Shown here piece after piece: positions 1-6,452 of a DNA stretch of 8,146 bases. Each line of letters starts with the position of its first letter. Positions within the stretch are counted from its first letter, which is position 1. The stretch is from Planctomycetales bacterium (lineage in GTDB: Bacteria > Planctomycetota > Planctomycetia > Gemmatales > Gemmataceae), in the NCBI GenBank assembly GCA_020054355.1, contig JAGVLI010000907.1, forward strand, positions 1 through 8,146, written 5' to 3'. The translations under genes were made by a program, and so were the position numbers. Below the pieces are notes generated by a model. The model was not told the DNA's origin. It ran no database searches and saw nothing but the letters and a program-made list of their open reading frames with translations.

Positions 1-1593
1 CTGCGCGAGCGGCGGATCGTCAGCGTGGACTGCCGCTACGTGCCGTCGGATGAAAGCCGGCAGCGCCTGGTGGACATTCTGTCGCGGGTGGCCGGGCGCC
101 CGGACCTGATCGTCTGCCTGGATGGATTCGCGGCGCTGCTCCGCGCCGAGCGCGGCCATACCAAGGTCGTGCTATTTTCAATGCTCGCCCGCGCCCGCTG
201 CCAGCTGATCGGCCTGCTCACGCCGCGCGACTACGAGGAACTCGTCTCGGACGATCCAGACTTCGGCGAGTTCTTCACCCGGGTGGACGTCGAGGAACCC
301 GACGCCGAGGTGGCCCGTAAGATCCTCACCCACTTCGCCCGCGGCCTGGAGCAGCGCTATCGGGTGACGATCGAGGACGAAGCCGTCCGGCAAGCCGTGC
401 TGCTGTCGGCGAACTACATCCTCAACGACCACTTGCCGGCCAAGGCGCTGAAACTCCTGCAGCGCGTCTGCGAGGACATCGACTACGAGCGCACCCAGCG
501 CGCCAGCGCGCGGGACCGGGTCACGCCGGACGACCTGGTCCGTCTCGTCGCGGAGCAGAGCGGGGTCCCGGAGGAGACCCTGCGCGGCATCGCCGAGCGT
601 TCCGACTACGAGCAGAGTCTGCGCGAACATATCTTCGGCCAGGACCACGCCGTCCGCGAGGTGGCCACCGAGTTGGGCCTGATCAAGGCCGGCATGACCG
701 ACCCGAACAAGCCGGCCTCCGTGATGCTCTTCCTGGGCCAGACCGGCACGGGCAAAACGGAGATGGCCAAGGCGTTGGCCCGTTTTTACTCCGCTTCCAA
801 GCGCCTGAAGACCTACACCCTGGGCAACTGCGTCGAACCGCATAGCGTGGCCACGATCATCGGCGTGCCGCCCGGCTACGTCGGCAGCGACCAGGGCGGG
901 CGGCTGGTCAAGGAGCTGAACGCCGACCCGTACTGTGTCTTCCTGCTGGACGAGGCGGACAAAGCCCACCCCGACGTGTTGCAGCCGTTTCTGAACCTGT
1001 TCGACGAGGGCTGGGTGTACGACCAGCGGGGGGCCAGGGGCTTCGCGAACAAGTCGATCTTCATCCTGACCAGCAACGTCGGCCAGCGGATGATTGCCGA
1101 CTTGATGCAGCAGGGCAAGACCCCCGAGGAAATTGCCGACCGCATGAAAGAGGTGCTGTCGCAGATCCGGCACACCAAGTCCGACCGGCCGGTGTTCACG
1201 CCGGAGTTCCTGGCGCGCATCAAGCGGATCATCGTGTTTCGGCCATTGGACCAAGGCGCGATGGCCGGGATCTGCCGCAAACAGGTCGCCGAACTGGTTC
1301 AGACTTGGGCCGAGAAGCGCGGCAAGCGCCTGGACATCCCGGCAGCGCTGGTGAGCTATCTGGCGGAGGCGGCCCACCGGCTCAACGAGAAGGCCCAGGG
1401 CAAGGAGGGCGGCCGGATCGTGCGCAAGCTGCTGTCCGAGCACGTGGAGGCCCGGCTGCAACGGGAAATCTCCCAGCGGCCCACGGACTACAAGAACGCC
1501 GCCGGCCTGACCCTGGAGTTCGTGCCGCCGACGGTGCCACCCTCGGCGGGCGACGTCAGCGGTCTGGACATTCAGGTCCGCTTTGGCGGATGA
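1..1593 (+). CDS. Hsp100/Clp-family AAA+ ATPase, 5'-truncated by the window
   Basis: Open from base 1 (530 visible codons); the GTG at 25 is internal, because homology to AAA module 1 begins before it. Hsp100 proteins are two-module hexameric ATPases that thread proteins through a pore. Module 2 is complete: Walker A GQTGTGKT (736-759), pore loop GYVG (874-885), Walker B LLDEAD (DE codons 949-954), sensor-1 Asn (1075), arginine finger in EFLARI (1216) and sensor-2 GGR (Arg 1414). Module 1 is only partly visible and looks degenerate: its Walker B reads CLDGF, with Gly (124-126) where the catalytic Glu belongs, and the usual ERRF arginine-finger stretch reads GEFF (265-276). The modules are joined by a short linker, as in ClpA, with no ClpB-like coiled-coil middle domain. 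No ClpP-binding [ILV]G[FL] tripeptide follows sensor 1. The family is certain; the subfamily and substrate are unknown. Confidence 0.93.
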   Translation: MRERRIVSVDCRYVPSDESRQRLVDILSRVAGRPDLIVCLDGFAALLRAERGHTKVVLFSMLARARCQLIGLLTPRDYEELVSDDPDFGEFFTRVDVEEPDAEVARKILTHFARGLEQRYRVTIEDEAVRQAVLLSANYILNDHLPAKALKLLQRVCEDIDYERTQRASARDRVTPDDLVRLVAEQSGVPEETLRGIAERSDYEQSLREHIFGQDHAVREVATELGLIKAGMTDPNKPASVMLFLGQTGTGKTEMAKALARFYSASKRLKTYTLGNCVEPHSVATIIGVPPGYVGSDQGGRLVKELNADPYCVFLLDEADKAHPDVLQPFLNLFDEGWVYDQRGARGFANKSIFILTSNVGQRMIADLMQQGKTPEEIADRMKEVLSQIRHTKSDRPVFTPEFLARIKRIIVFRPLDQGAMAGICRKQVAELVQTWAEKRGKRLDIPAALVSYLAEAAHRLNEKAQGKEGGRIVRKLLSEHVEARLQREISQRPTDYKNAAGLTLEFVPPTVPPSAGDVSGLDIQVRFGG

Positions 1594-1659
1594 GCAATCG
1601 TTCCCTCGGCCGGTCGGGCCGGGACCAGCAGCCAGTTCCGTGAATTCCCTGAGCCAGCC

Positions 1660-3258
1660 ATGTCGAACCAATCCAGCCAAGGCGAGCCGGACCTGCAGGC
1701 GCTGCATCAGCAGGCATGCCGACATGCCGAAGCCGGCCAGCAGGGAGAGGCCGAGCGCCTGTATGACCAGCTTGCCGGGATGGCCGAGGAACCGGCCGTT
1801 TGCGCGTTGATCGCCAACGACCGCGCTGCCCTGGCGGCGTTCGCCGGGGACCTGGCGCGAGCGCGTCAGGGTTTCGAGGAAGCCCTGGCGATCCACCCCG
1901 AGTGTGAAGTGGCTCGAAATAATCTTGCTCTGCTGGAAGGAACAGGACTATCGAATGCGGCCACACCTGAACCGCCCGAGCGGCGTGGGGCGATACTGGC
2001 AACTTCCCCCGGCGACGCGGTAAAGGTGGCCGTCGTCAGCTTCTTGTTCAACTGGCCGTCCTCGGGCGGCGGCATCGTCCACACGGTTGAGCTGGTGAAA
2101 TTCCTGACGGCTGCGGGCTATCGCGTCCAGCACTTTTTTGCCCGCTACCCTGCCTGGGGTGTGGGCAAGGTGGCACAAGAACTAGCCATCCACAGTGAGG
2201 CCCTGGAGTTCGACGACCATTCCTGGAACGTGCCCTCGATTCGCCAATATTATCGTCGGGCCGTCGATACTTTCGGCCCCGATTATGTCATCCTGACCGA
2301 TTCGTGGAACATGAAGCCGCAGCTGGCCGATGCCTTGCGCGGCTACCCCGTCTACCTGCGCTTCCAGGCGCTGGAGTGTTTGTGCCCGCTGAACAATGTC
2401 CGGCTGCTGTCGGCGGCGCCGGGAGAGTTTCAACAGTGCCCCAAGCATCAGCTGGCGACGCCAGCCGCGTGTCGCGACTGCCTGCGGCGGCGGGGGGCAA
2501 CGTCGGGCTCACTTCACCAGGCCGAACGGGAGTTGGCCGGGGTCGGCACGCCGGAGTACGACGAAATCCTGCGCCGCACGGTGCGGGATGCTGAGGCCGT
2601 CCTGGTCCTCAACCCGGAAACGGCCGAGATGCTGCGTCCGTATGCTGATCGGGTGCTGGTGGTGCCTTGGGGGATGGACCCGGGGCGGTTCCCTGGACCG
2701 CCGCCGGCGCCGGCGCCGAAACCCCGGCTCATTGTATTCCAGGCCGGCGTCATCGAGGAACCCATGAAGGGCTTCCACATCTTGCACGCGGCGTGCGAGC
2801 GGCTCTGGCAGCAGCGCCAGGATTTCGAGTTGGTGGCCACCGGGGAGCCGCCGGGACCGGTCGACGCCTTCACGCGCTTTACGGGCTGGGTCAGCCAGGA
2901 GGATCTCCCGCGCCAGTACCAGCTGGCGGACATGGTCGTCGTGCCGACCGTTGCTCAGGAAGGCCTGAGCCGGACCTCGGTCGAAGCGATGGCCGCAGGC
3001 CGCCCGGTGATCGGCAGCCGGATCGGCGGCTTGCCCAGCACCGTTGCGGACGGCAAGACCGGTCTGCTTTTCGATCCCGGCGATGTCGCAGCGCTGGCAG
3101 CGCGGATCGAGAGGCTGCTGGATGACGCGGCGTTGCGAGAGCGCCTGGGTAGGGCGGGACGCCATGCCTTTGAAGACTCATTCAGCTGGCCGGGCGTGAT
3201 CGACCGGCATTACCGGCCGCTGCTGAAGCGGCCCGTCCGCCGACGGCAGCCATTATGA
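1660..3258 (+). CDS. TPR-containing family 4 glycosyltransferase (GT-B fold)
   Basis: The 532-residue product probably transfers a sugar from a nucleotide donor to a growing glycan in the cytoplasm. Residues about 10-95 form helical TPR-like repeats (for example ARQGFEEALAIHPECEVARNNLALL). The GT-B N-terminal half begins near residue 121 (VKVAVVSFLF) with a glycine-rich SSGGGIVH loop at 134-141. A PPPAPAPKPR segment precedes the C-terminal half (LIVFQAGVIEEPMKGFHIL). The GT4 EX7E signature is E434 to E442 in EGLSRTSVEAMAAGRPVIG, followed by a GLLFDPGD segment. Between the halves lies a cysteine set, C240, C242, C260, C271 and C274, that could bind a metal. No signal peptide or membrane span is seen. 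The ATG at 1660 has no clear Shine-Dalgarno but gives a sensible TPR start. The gene starts 66 bases after the Clp gene. Donor and acceptor are unknown. Confidence 0.9.
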   Translation: MSNQSSQGEPDLQALHQQACRHAEAGQQGEAERLYDQLAGMAEEPAVCALIANDRAALAAFAGDLARARQGFEEALAIHPECEVARNNLALLEGTGLSNAATPEPPERRGAILATSPGDAVKVAVVSFLFNWPSSGGGIVHTVELVKFLTAAGYRVQHFFARYPAWGVGKVAQELAIHSEALEFDDHSWNVPSIRQYYRRAVDTFGPDYVILTDSWNMKPQLADALRGYPVYLRFQALECLCPLNNVRLLSAAPGEFQQCPKHQLATPAACRDCLRRRGATSGSLHQAERELAGVGTPEYDEILRRTVRDAEAVLVLNPETAEMLRPYADRVLVVPWGMDPGRFPGPPPAPAPKPRLIVFQAGVIEEPMKGFHILHAACERLWQQRQDFELVATGEPPGPVDAFTRFTGWVSQEDLPRQYQLADMVVVPTVAQEGLSRTSVEAMAAGRPVIGSRIGGLPSTVADGKTGLLFDPGDVAALAARIERLLDDAALRERLGRAGRHAFEDSFSWPGVIDRHYRPLLKRPVRRRQPL

Positions 3259-3368
3259 ACGAGCGCGGGAAGCCGGTGCCCTCATCGAGACTGACGGACA
3301 CCCGATTCCTGTATACCGTAGGCGTCGGTCGACCTTCGAGGAAGCCGATCGCCAGCGTTCACCCGTAG
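3255..3368 (+). CDS. Possible 37-residue small ORF, doubtful
   Basis: An ATG at 3255 overlaps the TGA stop of the upstream glycosyltransferase in an ATGA arrangement (3255-3258), the classic layout for translational coupling. The frame runs 37 codons to a TAG at 3366-3368, 26 bases before the preferred start of the next gene. The peptide is basic, begins MNERGKPVPSSRL and resembles no family I recognise. There is no independent Shine-Dalgarno, no membrane span and no cysteine motif. It may be a real small protein, a coupling leader for the large downstream gene, or chance. The stretch is otherwise an untranslated spacer of 136 bases (3259-3394), in which I see no terminator. Confidence 0.15.
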   Translation: MNERGKPVPSSRLTDTRFLYTVGVGRPSRKPIASVHP

Positions 3369-3382
3369 CTCCATTGGGTTCC

Positions 3383-3386
3383 GAGG
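3383..3386 (+). promoter_or_regulatory. Shine-Dalgarno for the three-domain fusion gene
   Basis: GAGG lies 8 bases before the ATG at 3395. It decides the start: the in-frame TTG at 3374 is upstream of this site and would add only seven non-conserved residues, whereas from 3395 the protein begins MPLHRVALIFDS, a natural first beta strand of a Rossmann fold. Confidence 0.6.
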
Positions 3387-3394
3387 CCTGGCTC

Positions 3395-5740
3395 ATGCCG
3401 CTGCACCGCGTCGCCCTGATCTTCGATAGTCGGCCCCGTCCCGAGACGACCGGCACCTATTGTCTGCGCGCGCTGCGCCAGCTGGCCGAGGTACAGCATT
3501 TTTTGCCGTCCGCGGCGCCGGCGATCCCCCGAACCGGGTTCGATTTGTACCTGCGGATCGACGACGGCCTGGATTGCGTGCTCCCGCCCGACTTGCACCC
3601 GTTGGCGTGGTGGGCGATCGACACGCACCTGGACTTCGACCGGTGCCTGCGGCAAGCGGCCCAGGCCGATCATGTCTTCGCCGCGCAACGCGACGGGGCC
3701 GAACAGCTGCGACAACGCGGGATCGCCGACGCGACCTGGCTGCCCTTGGCCTGCGATCCCGAGGTCCATTGCAAGCACGACATCCCCAAGACGCACGACC
3801 TCGCCTTCGTCGGCCACATCTTTCCCGGCCCGCGGGCCGATTTGCTGGCCTTGCTGCAGCAGCATTTTCCCAACACGTTCGTCGGCCAGCGGTATTTCGA
3901 GGACATGGCGCGGACGTATTCAAAGGCCCGGATTGTCTTCAACCGCAGCGTTGGCAACGATGTCAACATGCGTGTATTCGAGGCCCTGGCGTCCGGTTCC
4001 TTGCTGCTGACCAACGATTTGCGGGGCAACGGCCAAGCTGAGTTGTTCCGGGAGGGCGTCCACCTGGCGACGTACCGCGAGGCGGAGGAAGTCGTGGATA
4101 AGACCAAGTTCTACCTGGCCCGAGAGGAACTCCGCGAACGGATCGCGGCGGCGGGGCGGGCTGCGGTGTTGGCCGCGCACACCTACCGGCATCGGATGAA
4201 AGCCTTGATCGGGGCCGTCGAGAAAATCAACGGGTGCCGATCGTATCCGCTGTCCTCGGAGCTTACCGGCAGCCCGAGGATGACGGCCCCAGGAGAGGCG
4301 GACCGCTCCGCCGCCGCTCCGCCGCCGGTGAACGACCCACGGGATCTTGAGTATTTCGGCTGCGCCCGTCCCGAACTCCTGTCGCTCATCCCCGGAACCG
4401 CCCGGAAGGTGCTCGACGTCGGTTGCGGGACGGGACGGCTCGGCGAAACGCTCAAGGCACGCCAAGCCGCCGAAGTGGTGGGCATCGAGTACGACGAACG
4501 CGCAGCTGACAGCGCCCGTCGGCGACTCGACCGCGTGGTCGTCAGTGATGTGGAAGCGCTGGCCGCCGATGGCTTTCCCGCCGACACGTTTGACGTCGTC
4601 GTCTGTGGCGACGTCCTGGAACACCTGCGGGAGCCGGGACAGTTTCTGCGCCGGGTGCGCGACTGGCTGCAACCCGAGGGCCAGCTGATCGCCAGCATTC
4701 CGAACGTGCGCCACCACAGCGTGGTGAATGCCCTGCTCGCGGGCAACTGGACTTACGAAACGGCCGGATTATTGGATCGGACGCACCTGCGCTTCTTTAC
4801 CCGCCGGACGATTGGCGACCTGTTCCACCTGGCCGGGTTTGCAGTGCGGAGCTGGAGCATCGTGCCTGGCCCCGGTTATCCGGAGTGGCAACAGCAAGGA
4901 CGGCCGGCGGCAGTCCACATTGGGCGCTTGCAGGTCAGCGGCTTGGCGCCGGAGGATGCCGAGGAGTTCTTCGTGTACCAGTACCTGGTCACGGCCGCGC
5001 CGGTCCGGCCGTCGCTGCCCGCGCCGGTGAACTGCCCGCCATCAACACTGCGGCAGCACGGCAACCCAGAATCGCCTCCGCCAAGCAGAGGGCCGCTGCG
5101 CTTTACCCAGGACTTCATCCGGGACTTCGAGCAGTTCGATTTCCACGGCCGGCCGTTCGCCTTCACCCGCTTCGCGGATGGGGAGCGCGCCCTTTGCATG
5201 GGCCAGCCGATCAATGGCTGCGACGGATGGACTTTTCCGGGCGGCGACTCGCGGCTGGCCGACCAGCTGAATGAAGCCCTGCGCTTCGCCGCGCCCGACT
5301 ACTACCTGGGCATCTCGGACAGCTGCTGTGACCGAGCAGCCCGCGATTGGTATCTCCAGCAGATCCGCGTGCCCTTGGACCAAATCACCTTCGCCAACAT
5401 CTTCGTCAACTGGAACTACCGCCGCTTCCGGCAGCTCGATCTGCGCAGGACGGTACTCGTCGCGAGCCAAGGCGGCGATTTCACAGTGCCTGCGGACATC
5501 CTGGCTACCCCTTTTGACCTGGACGCTTTGGTGGACAGACTCCTGACCGTCGACCGGCCGATCCTGGTGTCCGCCGGCCCAGCGGCGGAGATCATCATCC
5601 ACAAGTACTGGCAGCGGGCGGTGCGGAAGCAGACCATCGTCGATGTCGGCTCGGCGGTCGATGAACGGTGCAAGGGCTATCGGACACGGCCCTACCAGCA
5701 GCCGGGCACGCGGACTGGCGAGCTGATTTGCCGGTGGTAG
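3395..5740 (+). CDS. Three-domain fusion: CgeB-like glycosyltransferase, SAM methyltransferase, GT-D-fold glycosyltransferase
   Basis: A 781-residue cytoplasmic protein with three enzyme modules. Residues 1 to about 290 resemble CgeB/YkvP-type glycosyltransferases (DUF3880 plus Glyco_trans_1_2 style), with NMRVFEALASGSLLLTND at 191-208 carrying E196. Residues about 310-520 are a class I SAM methyltransferase: motif I VLDVGCGTG (339-347), acidic E365 ending strand 2 (VVGIEY), and DVLEHL (406-411). A proline-rich linker (about 522-560) leads to a C-terminal domain (about 565-781) matching the GT-D fold (DUF1792-like, GT101-type): FTRFADGE with D595 and E597 as the expected metal/donor-binding DxE, then YYLGISDSC, and VLVSAGPAAEII near the end. 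The reading frame is continuous, so this is a fusion. It implies that sugar transfer and methylation act on one glycan. The domain 1 and 3 substrates are unknown. Confidence is highest for the methyltransferase, good for GT-D, and fair for the CgeB-like part. Confidence 0.88.
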   Translation: MPLHRVALIFDSRPRPETTGTYCLRALRQLAEVQHFLPSAAPAIPRTGFDLYLRIDDGLDCVLPPDLHPLAWWAIDTHLDFDRCLRQAAQADHVFAAQRDGAEQLRQRGIADATWLPLACDPEVHCKHDIPKTHDLAFVGHIFPGPRADLLALLQQHFPNTFVGQRYFEDMARTYSKARIVFNRSVGNDVNMRVFEALASGSLLLTNDLRGNGQAELFREGVHLATYREAEEVVDKTKFYLAREELRERIAAAGRAAVLAAHTYRHRMKALIGAVEKINGCRSYPLSSELTGSPRMTAPGEADRSAAAPPPVNDPRDLEYFGCARPELLSLIPGTARKVLDVGCGTGRLGETLKARQAAEVVGIEYDERAADSARRRLDRVVVSDVEALAADGFPADTFDVVVCGDVLEHLREPGQFLRRVRDWLQPEGQLIASIPNVRHHSVVNALLAGNWTYETAGLLDRTHLRFFTRRTIGDLFHLAGFAVRSWSIVPGPGYPEWQQQGRPAAVHIGRLQVSGLAPEDAEEFFVYQYLVTAAPVRPSLPAPVNCPPSTLRQHGNPESPPPSRGPLRFTQDFIRDFEQFDFHGRPFAFTRFADGERALCMGQPINGCDGWTFPGGDSRLADQLNEALRFAAPDYYLGISDSCCDRAARDWYLQQIRVPLDQITFANIFVNWNYRRFRQLDLRRTVLVASQGGDFTVPADILATPFDLDALVDRLLTVDRPILVSAGPAAEIIIHKYWQRAVRKQTIVDVGSAVDERCKGYRTRPYQQPGTRTGELICRW

Positions 5741-5773
5741 CGATCGGGTCGCGGCACCGCCCGGCAGCACTGT

Positions 5774-5781
5774 GAGAGGAG
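5774..5781 (+). promoter_or_regulatory. Shine-Dalgarno for the FkbM-like gene
   Basis: GAGAGGAG, with an AGGAG core at 5777-5781, lies 10 bases before the GTG at 5792. It supports GTG as the start and sits in the 51-base gap after the fusion gene. Confidence 0.65.
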
Positions 5782-5791
5782 CTTAGGCGGC

Positions 5792-6415
5792 GTGGACTGG
5801 GAACTGCCTCGCTGGGTGCATGAGTCGCCCGAGTGGTTTTTGGACTTGGGACCTGGGTTGCCGGGAACTGAGGCCGCCTGGGCCAGGCAGACCTGGCCCA
5901 AGGTGCGCATCTTGGGACTGGAGCCCTTCGGACCGCGCTACCGCGCGTGCCTCCCGGATTACCCCGGCGACCTCTTGCCGCTGGCTGCCTGGAGCGAAGA
6001 CACGCCCGTCCTTCCGTTTTTTGAGAGCGAGCGGTCCAACCTCTGGGGGCTGTTTGCCCCCGCCGACGTGCCCGTGGCGGAGGTGGTGGCCGGCCGCTCG
6101 CTGGATAGCCTGGACCGGGAACTGGGACCGTTTTCCCAGGTGGTAATCTGGGCGGACATCGAAGGGTCCGAACTGCGCATGTTGCAGGGGGCCGTGAGCT
6201 TGCTCGAATCAGGGCGGGTGCTGGGTCTGAACCTCGAAGTCCGTCCTGTGCCCTTTGCCGCGGGTTGGTGCGTGGAAGAGGAGGTAGATGCCTTCCTGCA
6301 CCGGTTTGGCTACGCCCGGGCGCGGGTCTACGCCGAACGCGGCCGCGGACACCACTACGACGCGATCTATGTCCCCGTTCCGGCAGCAGGGGTATCCAAG
6401 CAGCGACATCGTTGA
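5792..6415 (+). CDS. FkbM-like SAM-dependent methyltransferase
   Basis: The 207-residue product resembles the FkbM (Methyltransf_21) family, whose members O-methylate sugars and other small hydroxylated substrates using SAM. The SAM-binding glycine loop is FLDLGPGLPG (D18 to G25), where the family more often has DVGANxG. Strand 2 ends in LEPF with E44. The family hallmark near strand 4 is present as WADIEGSELRMLQGA with D122 and E124, close to the usual DVEGxExxVLxG. The final strands (LGLNLEVRPVPF, then HHYDAIYVPV) fit the Rossmann core. It starts at a GTG with a good upstream Shine-Dalgarno, has no signal peptide, and at 207 residues is at the small end for the family. It sits between the fusion gene and the epimerase with gaps of 51 and 37 bases, so methylation of a glycan sugar is the likely role; the exact substrate is not deducible. 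Confidence 0.8.
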   Translation: MDWELPRWVHESPEWFLDLGPGLPGTEAAWARQTWPKVRILGLEPFGPRYRACLPDYPGDLLPLAAWSEDTPVLPFFESERSNLWGLFAPADVPVAEVVAGRSLDSLDRELGPFSQVVIWADIEGSELRMLQGAVSLLESGRVLGLNLEVRPVPFAAGWCVEEEVDAFLHRFGYARARVYAERGRGHHYDAIYVPVPAAGVSKQRHR

Positions 6416-6452
6416 GGCGTTTCCACCAAGTTCACAGCCGCTGGATGACACC

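Noticed and set aside
1609..1622. GC-rich palindrome-like stretch after the Clp gene as a terminator
   Set aside because: Arms are very short and no T tract follows.
178..1896. 572-codon open frame on the minus strand opposite the Clp gene
   Set aside because: Its product is low-information (Leu/Gly/Arg/Val-rich), shows no family motif, and lies opposite a gene with clear catalytic motifs. High-GC third-position bias commonly creates such antisense frames.
2699..2722. GCCGGC-like tandem repeat
   Set aside because: It encodes the Pro/Ala linker between the GT-B halves; an ordinary low-complexity coding stretch.
2509..3165. 218-codon minus-strand frame opposite the GT4 gene
   Set aside because: Arg-rich product with no motifs; shadow of the GT4 catalytic domain.
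3291..3317. Promoter-like pair CTGACG and TATACC in the spacer
   Set aside because: Each matches only four of six consensus bases and the 15-base spacing is short; not distinguishable from chance.
3374..3394. TTG at 3374 as start of the fusion gene
   Set aside because: A GAGG site at 3383-3386 is correctly spaced for ATG 3395 and the extra seven residues are not part of the fold.
3920..4717. 265-codon minus-strand frame opposite the fusion gene
   Set aside because: Lies opposite a verified methyltransferase motif region and has no recognisable domain.
6288..6452. Upstream extension of the epimerase frame to an ATG at 6288 or 6370
   Set aside because: Overlaps the FkbM-like gene, gives a low-complexity Ser/Thr/Pro leader, and exceeds the family's usual length; ATG 6453 fits.
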